Positions 30,682 to 39,222 of a DNA stretch of 64,000 bases are shown one piece after another (positions within the stretch are counted from its first letter, which is position 1; each line of letters begins with the position of its first letter). Source of the stretch: Halomonas sp. MCCC 1A13316 (GTDB taxonomy: Bacteria; Pseudomonadota; Gammaproteobacteria; Pseudomonadales; Halomonadaceae); assembly GCF_014931605.1 (NCBI RefSeq), contig NZ_CP053382.1, forward strand, positions 3,224,001-3,288,000, read 5' to 3'. The notes below the pieces were generated by a model. That model was not told where the DNA came from and made no database searches. It saw nothing but the letters and a program-made list of their open reading frames with translations. The translations under genes were made by a program, and so were the position numbers.

Positions 30682-31824
30682 ATGAAGAGACTAGCCAGCG
30701 TTGGCCTTGGCCTGTTGATGACCACCGCCATGGCGGCGGCTCAGGCCGAAGAGGTCAAGATCGGCATGATCACCACCCTGTCCGGCGGCGGCTCGCACCT
30801 GGGCGTGGACGTACGCGATGGCTTCATGCTGGCCATCGAACGCTCCGGCCGCGACGACATCGAGGTGCTGGTGCAGGACGACGGCAACCGGCCCGACCTG
30901 GCGCGCAGCCTGTCCAACGAGTTCATGCAGCGCGACGAGGTCGATATACTCACCGGCATCATCTTCTCCAACCTGGCCATGGCGGTGGTACCGGCGGCAG
31001 TACGCCAGGGCACCTTCTACATATCGCCCAATGCCGGCCCTTCCGATCTTGCCGGTCGCATGTGCCACGAAAACTACTTCAACGCTGCCTACCAGAACGA
31101 TAACCTGCACGGCGCCATGGGTGCCTACATGCGCGAGCAGGGTTATGAGCGCCCCGTCATCATGGCGCCCAACTACCCCGCCGGCACCGACGCCCTGGCC
31201 GGCTTCAAGCACCTTTACGAAGGCGAAGTGGTCGACGAGATCTATACGCAGATGGGTCAGACCGACTACGCCGCCGAGATCGCTCAGATCCGCGCCAGCG
31301 ATGCCGACAGCCTGTTCTTCTTCCTGCCCGGCGGCATGGGCATCTCGTTCATGAAGCAGTGGGAGAACTCGGGCGTCGACATGCCGGTGTTCGGTGCCGC
31401 CTTCTCCTTCGACGAGATCATCATCAAGGCGGTGGGCAGCGCGGCCATCGGCGCCATGAACACCTCGCTGTGGGCCTACGATCTCGACAACGAGGCCAAC
31501 CACGCCTTCGTCGAGGGCTTTCGCGAAACCTACGACCGTATGCCGACCCTCTATGCAGCCCAAGGCTACGATACCGCCAACCTGATCTTGAGCGCACTGG
31601 AGAAGGCCCATCCGGACGATCAGGACGCCTTCCGCGAGGCGCTGCGCGAGGCCGATTTCGACTCGGTGCGCGGCGAATTCCGTTTCGGCCCCAACCATCA
31701 CCCCATCCAGGACATTTATGTGCGTGAGGTGGTAGAGGGCGACGATGGCCAGCCGACCAATCGCCTGGTGGGTATTGCCATCGAGGACATTCAGGACGTC
31801 TACCACACCCAGTGCGAGATGTGA
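30682..31824 (+). CDS. ABC transporter substrate-binding protein (Liv/aromatic-acid type)
   Basis: A 380-residue periplasmic binding protein of the leucine-binding fold (Peripla_BP_6). The signal peptide MKRLASVGLGLLMTTAMA is cleaved after AQA. The mature start EEVKIGMITTLSGGGSHLG is typical, and GNRPDLARSLSNEF and FYISPNAGPSDLAG follow. In clusters with aryl-CoA ligases, such proteins bind aromatic acids rather than branched-chain amino acids; the ligand here is inferred from context. The start ATG at 30682 has AGAGGG upstream. It heads the importer genes. Confidence 0.9.
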   Translation: MKRLASVGLGLLMTTAMAAAQAEEVKIGMITTLSGGGSHLGVDVRDGFMLAIERSGRDDIEVLVQDDGNRPDLARSLSNEFMQRDEVDILTGIIFSNLAMAVVPAAVRQGTFYISPNAGPSDLAGRMCHENYFNAAYQNDNLHGAMGAYMREQGYERPVIMAPNYPAGTDALAGFKHLYEGEVVDEIYTQMGQTDYAAEIAQIRASDADSLFFFLPGGMGISFMKQWENSGVDMPVFGAAFSFDEIIIKAVGSAAIGAMNTSLWAYDLDNEANHAFVEGFRETYDRMPTLYAAQGYDTANLILSALEKAHPDDQDAFREALREADFDSVRGEFRFGPNHHPIQDIYVREVVEGDDGQPTNRLVGIAIEDIQDVYHTQCEM

Positions 31825-31883
31825 CCCGGCCAGGCCGGCCCTCCCGGGCCGGCCGCCACCCACTCCAATGACTGCCTGATCCC

Positions 31884-32798
31884 ATGACACTATTTATCGA
31901 ACAGCTCATCAACGGTCTGCAGCTCGGCACCATGCTGTTCCTGATGGCCAGCGGCCTGACCTTGATTTTCGGCGTGATGGGGCTGATCAACCTGGCCCAC
32001 GGCTCCTTCTACATGGTCGGCGCCTACGCCACGGCACTGGTCAGCGCCACCACCGGCTCCTTCCTCGTTGGCCTGGCGGCCGGCATCGCCGTGGCCGCTG
32101 CAGTCGGCGCCCTGGTCGAACTGATCGTGATCCGCCGGCTCTATCACCGCCCCCACCTCGATCAGGTGTTGGCCACCTTCGCCCTGATCCTGATCTTCTC
32201 GGAGGGCACCCGCTGGCTGTTCGGCTCCTCGCCGCTGTGGCTCAATCCGCCGGCGTCACTATCGGGCTCGGTTACCCTGCCGGGCGACCTGCGCTATCCC
32301 ATCTATCGGCTGGTGATCATTGCCGTGGGGATCGCGGTGGCGGTAGGCCTGTACTTGCTGATCTCGCGCACTCGGCTCGGCATGCGCATCCGCGCCGGCG
32401 AGAGCGACCGCGAAATGATCGGCGCGCTGGGCGTGAACATTGCCCGCCTCTACACCCTGGTCTTCGCCATGGGTGCCGCGCTTGCCGGCCTCGCCGGAGC
32501 CATGGTCGGCGCCATGCAGTCGGTACAGGTGGGGATGGGCGAGCCGGTGCTGATACTCGCCTTCGTGGTGATCGTGATCGGCGGCATCGGCTCGATCAAG
32601 GGTGCGCTCTACGGCGCCATCCTGGTCGGGGTCGTCGATACCCTGGGGCGGGTGTTCCTGCCGTCTTTCTTCGGTCAGTTCATGAGCCCTTCGGAGGCCG
32701 CCGGTGTCGGCTCCGCGCTCGCCGCGATGCTGATCTACATCCTGATGGCCGTGATTCTCGCCTTCAAACCCAAGGGACTATTTGCCGCCCATGACTAA
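31884..32798 (+). CDS. ABC transporter permease, LivH type
   Basis: A 304-residue inner-membrane permease with about eight helices and the LivH signature FGVMGLINLAHGSFYMVGAY near the N-terminus. Its C-terminal cytoplasmic loop, GGIGSIKGALYGAIL, contacts the ATPases. It forms the import channel together with the LivM-type protein. The ATG at 31884 lacks a clear ribosome site. It overlaps the next gene by 8 nt (ATGACTAA). Confidence 0.93.
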   Translation: MTLFIEQLINGLQLGTMLFLMASGLTLIFGVMGLINLAHGSFYMVGAYATALVSATTGSFLVGLAAGIAVAAAVGALVELIVIRRLYHRPHLDQVLATFALILIFSEGTRWLFGSSPLWLNPPASLSGSVTLPGDLRYPIYRLVIIAVGIAVAVGLYLLISRTRLGMRIRAGESDREMIGALGVNIARLYTLVFAMGAALAGLAGAMVGAMQSVQVGMGEPVLILAFVVIVIGGIGSIKGALYGAILVGVVDTLGRVFLPSFFGQFMSPSEAAGVGSALAAMLIYILMAVILAFKPKGLFAAHD

Positions 32799-33829
32799 GC
32801 CCGAGACTCAAACCCTCGCCGCCCGGCCGGGGCTGCCGGCGCCGGCCGCCAACTGGCACGACCGCAAGGGGCTGGTGCAGATCGGCTTGCTGGCCCTGCT
32901 GCTGCTGGCCTCGCTGGCGGCCTACTTCCTGGGCCACGTCTACTACGTCAACCTGGCCTCGCGTATGACCCTGATCGCCATGGCGGCGGTGGGTCTCAAC
33001 CTGGCCATCGGCTACGGCGGCATGGTGAGCTTCGGCCACGCCGCCTACTTTGGCCTGGGCGGCTACGTGGCCGGTATCAGCGCCTATCACGCCTTCGACC
33101 TCACCCCGGTGATCGGCTGGCCTATCGACCTCCCCGGCAGCGACAGCATGCTCGTGATCTGGCTAGCGGCGATCGTGCTGTGCGGCCTGCTGGCGCTGTT
33201 CATCGGCGCCATTTCGCTGCGCACCACCGGGGTCTACTTCATCATGATCACCCTGGCCTTTGCCCAGATGGTCTACTATTTCGCCAACTCCTGGCCCACC
33301 TACGGCGGCGAGGACGGCCTGCCGATCTACCTGCGCAACTCACTGCCGTGGGTCGACACCAGCAACGCCTTGACCTTTTTCCTGGTCTGCTTCGGCGGGC
33401 TGATGCTGTCGCTTGCCATCACTTCACGCATCATGAAGTCGCGCTTCGGCGCAGCGCTGACCATGGCCCGGCTCAACGAGAACCGCCTGGCCACCGCCGG
33501 TATCGCCCCCTACCCCATCCGCCTGGTGGCTTTCGTCATCTCGGCGATGATCACCGGCCTGGCAGGGGCGCTGTACGCCGATCTCAACGGTTTCGTCAGC
33601 CCCACCATGCTCAGCTGGCATATGTCGGGTGAGTTGATGGTAATCGTCATCCTCGGCGGCGTGGGCCGACTCTATGGCCCGCTGGCCGGGGCCATCCTCT
33701 ACGTGATGATGGAGACCCTGCTGGGCGGCATGACCGAGTACTGGAAGCTGTTCCTCGGCCTGGTACTGCTGCTGGTGGTTCTGTTCGCCAAGTACGGCGT
33801 GATGGGCTGGTTGGCCGGGAGGGAGCGCC

Positions 33830-33837
<8 letters not shown>
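32791..33837 (+). CDS. ABC transporter permease, LivM type
   Basis: A 348-residue second permease with the LivM pattern NLAIGYGGMVSFGHAAYFGLGGY and, near the C-terminus, the coupling loop VILGGVGRLYGPLAGAI. It has about nine or ten membrane helices. The start ATG at 32791 lies inside the end of the LivH-type gene (8-nt overlap), and the stop overlaps the next ATPase gene in the same way (ATGAGTGA), implying translational coupling. Confidence 0.93.
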
Positions 33838-34573
<736 letters not shown>

Positions 34574-34574
34574 G

Positions 34575-35255
34575 ATGCTCAACGTCACCGCGATCGAGAC
34601 CTTCTACGGCCCCTCCCAGGCGCTGTTCGGCGTCGACCTCAGCGTGCAGGCCGGCGAGATGGTGGCACTGATGGGGCGCAACGGCATGGGCAAGACCACT
34701 ACCATCCGCTCCATCTTCGGCCTCACCCCGCCGCGCAGCGGCAGCATCACCTTCGAGTCGCAGGAGCTGCACCGCCTGCCATCATACCGTATCGCCCAGG
34801 CCGGGCTCGGGCTCGTTCCCGAAGGGCGGCGCTGCTTCGCCAACCTCTCGGTCCGCGAGAACCTGATGGTCACGGCGCGCTCCGGCCGCTGGAACCTGGC
34901 ACGTGTGGAAGGCCTCTTTCCTCGGCTGGCCGAGCGACGCCAGCAGATGGCCAACACCCTCTCCGGCGGTGAACAGCAGATGCTCGCTATCGGACGCGCA
35001 CTGATGACCAACCCCAGCCTGCTGGTCCTCGACGAGGCCACCGAAGGCCTGGCTCCGGTAATACGCCAGGAGATCTGGGCGGCGATTCGCGCGCTCAAGG
35101 CAGAGGGCCAGTCCACTTTGATCGTCGACAAGTCGCTTGCCGAGCTGCTGCCGGTGGCCGACCGCTGCACCATTCTCGAGAAGGGGCGCACGGCGTGGAC
35201 CGGGGAACCCGGCGCACTCGACGACACCATCCGCGATCGCTATCTCGGGGTATAG
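34575..35255 (+). CDS. ABC transporter ATP-binding protein, LivF type
   Basis: A 226-residue ATPase: Walker A MGRNGMGKTT, GLGLVPEGRRCFANLSVREN (LivF pattern), signature LSGGEQQ, Walker B LLVLDEATEGLAP and the terminal DRYLGV. The usual histidine of the switch region reads IVDKSL here, where most LivF proteins have VEQ or VDH forms. The start ATG at 34575 follows the LivG-type stop by one base. Confidence 0.93.
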   Translation: MLNVTAIETFYGPSQALFGVDLSVQAGEMVALMGRNGMGKTTTIRSIFGLTPPRSGSITFESQELHRLPSYRIAQAGLGLVPEGRRCFANLSVRENLMVTARSGRWNLARVEGLFPRLAERRQQMANTLSGGEQQMLAIGRALMTNPSLLVLDEATEGLAPVIRQEIWAAIRALKAEGQSTLIVDKSLAELLPVADRCTILEKGRTAWTGEPGALDDTIRDRYLGV

Positions 35256-35266
35256 GAGAAATCGCC

Positions 35267-35692
35267 ATGCCCTTCACGACCCAGCGCACGGTGCGCTTCC
35301 AACACTGCGACCCGGCGGGGATCGTCTTCTACCCCCGCTACTTCGAGATGCTCAACTCGGTGGTCGAGGACTATTTCGCCGAGTCGGTGGGCCACGACTT
35401 CAATCGCCTGCATGTCACTTCGCGCACCGGTGTGCCCACGGCCCACATCGAGACCGACTTCCATGCCCCCAGCCGACTGGGGGAGACGCTCGCCTTCGAG
35501 CTCACGATCCGTGACGTCGGCCGCACCAGCCTGACCCTGCGCACCGTTGCCTACTGCAACGGAGAGCCGCGTCTGACCTGCGACTCCACCCTGGTCTTCG
35601 TCGACCTGGACAGCGGCCGACCCCTGCCCTGGCCCGAAGCCATGCGTCGACACTTCGCCAAGGACTGCCAACAAGGATATCCAGATGAGTAA
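35267..35692 (+). CDS. Hotdog-fold acyl-CoA thioesterase (4-hydroxybenzoyl-CoA thioesterase-like)
   Basis: 141 residues with the 4HBT signature RFQHCDPAGIVFYPRYFEM, where the aspartate is the catalytic residue in the Pseudomonas 4-hydroxybenzoyl-CoA enzyme. It would release CoA from an aryl or dead-end acyl-CoA, perhaps protecting the CoA pool. The start ATG at 35267 has AGGAGA upstream. The end overlaps the Rid gene by 8 nt. Confidence 0.9.
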   Translation: MPFTTQRTVRFQHCDPAGIVFYPRYFEMLNSVVEDYFAESVGHDFNRLHVTSRTGVPTAHIETDFHAPSRLGETLAFELTIRDVGRTSLTLRTVAYCNGEPRLTCDSTLVFVDLDSGRPLPWPEAMRRHFAKDCQQGYPDE

Positions 35693-36098
35693 CGCCACTC
35701 TGCACGAGCTGCTTCATCCTTCGCACTGGAAGGCCGCCGTGGGCTACGCCAACGGCGTGCTCGCCACCGGCCCCACGATCTTCGTCGGCGGCCAGATCGG
35801 CTGGAATCGCGATCAGGTCTTCGAGAGTGACGACTTCGTCGCTCAGGTGCACCAGGCGCTGGCCAATATCGTCGAGGTGCTGAACCAGGCCGACGCCGGC
35901 CCGCAGCACGTGGTGCGCCTGACCTGGTACGTCACCGATAAACAGGAGTATCTGGCGCGGCTCAAGGAAGTGGGCGCTGCCTATCGCGAGGTGATGGGCA
36001 AGCATTTTCCGGCCATGACCATGGTGCAGGTGGCGGATCTGATCGAGGACCGGGCGAAGGTCGAAATCGAGGCCACCGCAGTCATACCCGAGGCCTGA
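35685..36098 (+). CDS. Rid family protein (RidA-like) lacking the key arginine
   Basis: A 137-residue YjgF/YER057c/UK114 fold protein: FVGGQIGW, VRLTWYVTD and VEIEATAVI are conserved. RidA proteins hydrolyse reactive enamines and imines. Arg105 of E. coli RidA, which binds the substrate carboxylate in the FPARS segment, aligns with Met111 here (FPAMTM). A CoA thioester substrate would have no free carboxylate at that position, so loss of the arginine may reflect a ring enamine-CoA substrate; that is inference. The stop directly abuts the stop of the convergent hydrolase gene. Confidence 0.88.
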   Translation: MSNATLHELLHPSHWKAAVGYANGVLATGPTIFVGGQIGWNRDQVFESDDFVAQVHQALANIVEVLNQADAGPQHVVRLTWYVTDKQEYLARLKEVGAAYREVMGKHFPAMTMVQVADLIEDRAKVEIEATAVIPEA

Positions 36099-36950
36099 TC
36101 AGGTCTGGTGGAAGCTGGCGATGCGCTGGGTGAAAAGCCCACCCGGCGCGTAGTGATCGAGGATCGAGAAGTGATCGTCGCCGGGCAATAGCTCGGCGCC
36201 TACCGCCATACCCAGGGCCTCGAGGTGCTCGGCATGGGCCTGCATCTGACGCGCGAACTCCGAAGACTCCTCACTGCCCGCGACCAGATGCACCGACGCG
36301 GGCACCCGGCACGGCAGGAACAGCGGGCTGTAGTCGGTCACGTCGCGCCCGGTGAGCTGCAGCTTGGGTTGCAACCACGACCAGGGGAAGGGGCGCAGGT
36401 CATAGAGCCCGCTCACGCACAGCGCCCCTGCGATCTTATCGTCGGGCAACCCATAGCTCCCTTGCCAGTCGGTGGCCAGCAGCATGGCGGCGAGATGGCC
36501 ACCGGCGGAGTGGCCGGAGACGCTCAGGCGTGCCGGGGCGACGCCCAGCACCGAACCGTTGCGCTGCACCCATGCCACCGCGGCACGCGCCTGACGTACC
36601 AGCTCACCGAAGGCCACCGTGGGGCATAACGCGTAGTTGACCACCGCCACACTAATGCCCGCCTGCACCAGCCCCTCGGCGGCGAAGCCGAACTCTCGAT
36701 GGCTCAGCGAACGCCAGTAACCGCCATGGAAGAACAGGTGGAGCGGCGCATCGTCACGCTCGGCGTGGTAGACGTCCATGCACTCGGCAAGCGTCGGGCC
36801 ATAGGCGACATCCAACGAGACGCGACACTGCTCGCGTACGGCCGCACTGCGTGCTCGCCAACCCGCAAGCAGTGCGGCCGGGTCGCGGCCGCGCATGGGG
36901 TCGTATTCGCGGTCGATGGCCTCCTGGGTGGCGAAGTCACGATAGAGCAT
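36099..36950 (-). CDS. Alpha/beta hydrolase, kynurenine-formamidase-like
   Basis: A 283-residue alpha/beta hydrolase with the oxyanion motif FFHGGYW (typical of arylformamidases of the AFMID type), nucleophile GHSAGGH, and a late histidine in GDDHFSILDHY. Arylformamidase turns N-formylkynurenine into kynurenine, upstream of anthranilate. That would link tryptophan breakdown to the neighbouring aminobenzoate operon; a general esterase is the alternative. The start ATG at 36950 has AGGAGG upstream; the frame extends further but is not coding there. It is 17 nt past dsbB on the same strand, so it may be co-transcribed with gshA-dsbB. Confidence 0.82.
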   Translation of the reverse strand: MLYRDFATQEAIDREYDPMRGRDPAALLAGWRARSAAVREQCRVSLDVAYGPTLAECMDVYHAERDDAPLHLFFHGGYWRSLSHREFGFAAEGLVQAGISVAVVNYALCPTVAFGELVRQARAAVAWVQRNGSVLGVAPARLSVSGHSAGGHLAAMLLATDWQGSYGLPDDKIAGALCVSGLYDLRPFPWSWLQPKLQLTGRDVTDYSPLFLPCRVPASVHLVAGSEESSEFARQMQAHAEHLEALGMAVGAELLPGDDHFSILDHYAPGGLFTQRIASFHQT

Positions 36951-36967
36951 GGCGTCGTCCTCCTGCG

Positions 36968-37489
36968 TCAGGGCCGCAGACCGCGGACGGCACGGTACAG
37001 GATCCCCAGCGGGGCCAACGCCAGCACGATGAAGCCGATCAGCGTCCAGCCCGGCAACGAAATACCCAACAGCAGGAAATCGATATCGGCGCACTCGCCG
37101 GAGCCGGAGAGCACCGTTGCGATGACGTCGCGCATGGGCAGGATGTCCATCATGTAGTCGAGCCCCGGACCGCAGCTCGGTACCTGATCCGGCGGCAGCG
37201 ACTGCAGCCACAGGTGGCGAGCAGCGACCACGATGCCGCCGAGCACTGCCGTCAGCGACAACCCGCCGTAGACCACCGGGCCGAGCCGGCCCTGCGGGTT
37301 GTGGATCGCCGCGACGATGAACACCGTCGCCGCAGCCAGCACTGCCACCCGTTGGAAGATGCACAGCGGGCAGGGTTCGAGCCCACCGATGTGCTCCAGG
37401 CCCAGGGCAACGAGCATCATCAGGATACAGAAGGCCAGCCCGGCCAGGCTCCATTGGCGTACGGAGAGACGTCGGAGTCGCTCGATCAT
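36968..37489 (-). CDS. dsbB: Disulfide bond formation protein DsbB
   Basis: A 173-residue inner-membrane protein with four helices that reoxidises periplasmic DsbA and passes electrons to quinone. The first redox pair is CPLC (C40, C43) and the second pair is C106 (SCGPGLD) and C133 (GECADID). All four essential cysteines are present. The ATG at 37489 shares one base with the gshA stop (TGATG), so production is coupled to glutathione synthesis. Confidence 0.95.
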   Translation of the reverse strand: MIERLRRLSVRQWSLAGLAFCILMMLVALGLEHIGGLEPCPLCIFQRVAVLAAATVFIVAAIHNPQGRLGPVVYGGLSLTAVLGGIVVAARHLWLQSLPPDQVPSCGPGLDYMMDILPMRDVIATVLSGSGECADIDFLLLGISLPGWTLIGFIVLALAPLGILYRAVRGLRP

Positions 37490-39105
37490 CAGGCATTTCC
37501 CTGGCTGGTCATCGCCACACGGGGCTCGCGGGCACTGGCAAAATACTCCTCGAGAAATTCATCGAAGCGAAGGGTATCGGCTGCCTCGATATCGCGCTGC
37601 TGCTGGTGCGACGTCTCGACCATCTGCTCGAAGGTGGACTTGCGCGCCGGGCTCACGGCTTCATGCCGCATCCGTTCGGCGTGCTCCTCGGCGAGAGCAA
37701 GAGTCGCATCAATGAACTCCTCGCCGGTCGATTCCAGCCGCGCCAGCAGCCGCCCGGAAGGCGTCAACTCAGGGTCCTCGATCCAGGGCGCGAGCGACGC
37801 GACGGCCTCGGCATGAGGCGCGCCCTCCTCCAGGGCGTCGAGCAGTTCGGCGGCCTTGGCCAGCTCGGCGAAGATCTCGCCGCCCCATTCGGCCACGGAG
37901 CGCAGTTGGCCGTCCTGCAGCAGGCGCAGCTCGGGGTCGCGCCCGCGCTCGACGACCAACCGGCGGTTGTCGTCCAGCCGATCGCACTCCTCGTCGGGAA
38001 TCCAAGGGCTTTCGGAGAGCAGGCACCACATCAGGAAGGTATCGATGAAGCGCAGGCGCGGCTCGTCGATGCCCAGCGGCAGGAAGGGATCGAGATCGAG
38101 ACAGCGCACCTCGATGTACTCGACGCCGCGCGACTCCAGCGCCTGGCTCGGCGTTTCGTTGTGCCGCGTGACGCGCTTGGGCCGGATGTCGCTGTAGTAC
38201 TCGTTCTCGATCTGCAGGATGTTGGCATTGAGCTGCTGCCAGTCGAGGTCATCCCTGACGCCCAGCGCCTCGTAGGCGGGCCATGGCGTGGAGATCGCGT
38301 GACGCAGGGTGCCCACGTAGTTGGAGAGCGAGTTGAAGCAGATCTTGAGCTGCTCCTGCACCTTGTTCTGGTAGCCCAGGTCCGACATTCTCAGGCTGGT
38401 GGCGTAGGGCGAGATCAGGGTCTCGCGACCATGCGCACGCAGCTTGTCGGGAATGTTGCCCTCGGGCAGGAAACTGCGGTCCAGCGCCGGCGAGGCACCG
38501 AACAGGTAGAGCAGCAGCCAGCTGTGGCGCCGGAAGTTGCGGATCAGGCCGAAGTACCGGCTCGAGCGGTAGTCGTCTAGCGACATCTGCGTGGCGCCGT
38601 CGCGCTCGCGCAGCAGCTCCCACAGCTCGTCGGGTAGCGAGACGTTGTAGTGGATGCCGGCGATGGCCTGCATGATGCGGCCATAGCGCACGTCCAGCCC
38701 TTTGCGATAGACATGCTTCATGGTGCCGACGTTGGAGCTACCGTAGTCGGCAATGGTCACGCTGTCGTTGCCGTCGAGTCTGGCCGGCATGCTGGCCGGC
38801 CACACCAGCTCGTCACCCAGGTGACGATAGCTGAAGCGATGCAGGTCGGCGAGGAAGTCGATGGCATCGCCGGGGCGACAGTAGACCGGCGTGATGTACT
38901 CCAGCAGCGCTTCGGAGTAGTCGGTGGTGATGTGCGGATGGGTCAGCTTCGAGCCCAGCGCATGCGGGTGCGGCGAGGAAGCGATACGTCCCTGGTGATC
39001 GACGCGCAGCCCCTCCTTCTCCAGGCCGCGTCGCAAGCGCCCGAAGCGCCCCTTTGTCGCCAGCCCGGCGAGATATGAAACGGTGTCGGTATAGGAATCA
39101 GACAA
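37489..39105 (-). CDS. gshA: Glutamate-cysteine ligase
   Basis: A 538-residue GshA of the gammaproteobacterial type, which makes gamma-glutamylcysteine, the committed step of glutathione synthesis. Motifs include LRRGLEKEGLRVDHQG (ATP/Glu site), SSPHPHALGSKLTHPHITTDYSE (split across the active site), WPASMPAR, and IEVRCLDLDPFLPLGID. The best start is TTG at 39105, because the nearby ATG at 39110 is out of frame and the N-terminus fits the family length. A hairpin lies about 20 nt upstream of the start. Confidence 0.95.
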   Translation of the reverse strand: MSDSYTDTVSYLAGLATKGRFGRLRRGLEKEGLRVDHQGRIASSPHPHALGSKLTHPHITTDYSEALLEYITPVYCRPGDAIDFLADLHRFSYRHLGDELVWPASMPARLDGNDSVTIADYGSSNVGTMKHVYRKGLDVRYGRIMQAIAGIHYNVSLPDELWELLRERDGATQMSLDDYRSSRYFGLIRNFRRHSWLLLYLFGASPALDRSFLPEGNIPDKLRAHGRETLISPYATSLRMSDLGYQNKVQEQLKICFNSLSNYVGTLRHAISTPWPAYEALGVRDDLDWQQLNANILQIENEYYSDIRPKRVTRHNETPSQALESRGVEYIEVRCLDLDPFLPLGIDEPRLRFIDTFLMWCLLSESPWIPDEECDRLDDNRRLVVERGRDPELRLLQDGQLRSVAEWGGEIFAELAKAAELLDALEEGAPHAEAVASLAPWIEDPELTPSGRLLARLESTGEEFIDATLALAEEHAERMRHEAVSPARKSTFEQMVETSHQQQRDIEAADTLRFDEFLEEYFASAREPRVAMTSQGNA

Positions 39106-39124
39106 GGCATGGACCCCGTGTCTC

Positions 39125-39145
39125 GGAGGCCTTCAACGGGCCTCC
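39125..39145 (-). promoter_or_regulatory. Stem-loop just upstream of gshA
   Basis: Perfect 7-bp stem GGAGGCC (39125-39131) / GGCCTCC (39139-39145) with a 7-nt loop, about 20 nt before the TTG start. There is no T-tract, so it may influence gshA translation or mark the end of tex mRNA. Confidence 0.3.
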
Positions 39146-39222
39146 CGGTCGAAGCATGTAGGCCACCCGGGGCGGCCAGTCATGCGGTTTTTGTCGAGAG
39201 TATGGCCAGAGGCATGCCGGGA

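Noticed and set aside
36951..37496. Extended N-terminus of the kynurenine-formamidase-like hydrolase
   Set aside because: This stretch overlaps dsbB in another frame, and the AGGAGG-preceded ATG at 36950 fits the family start.
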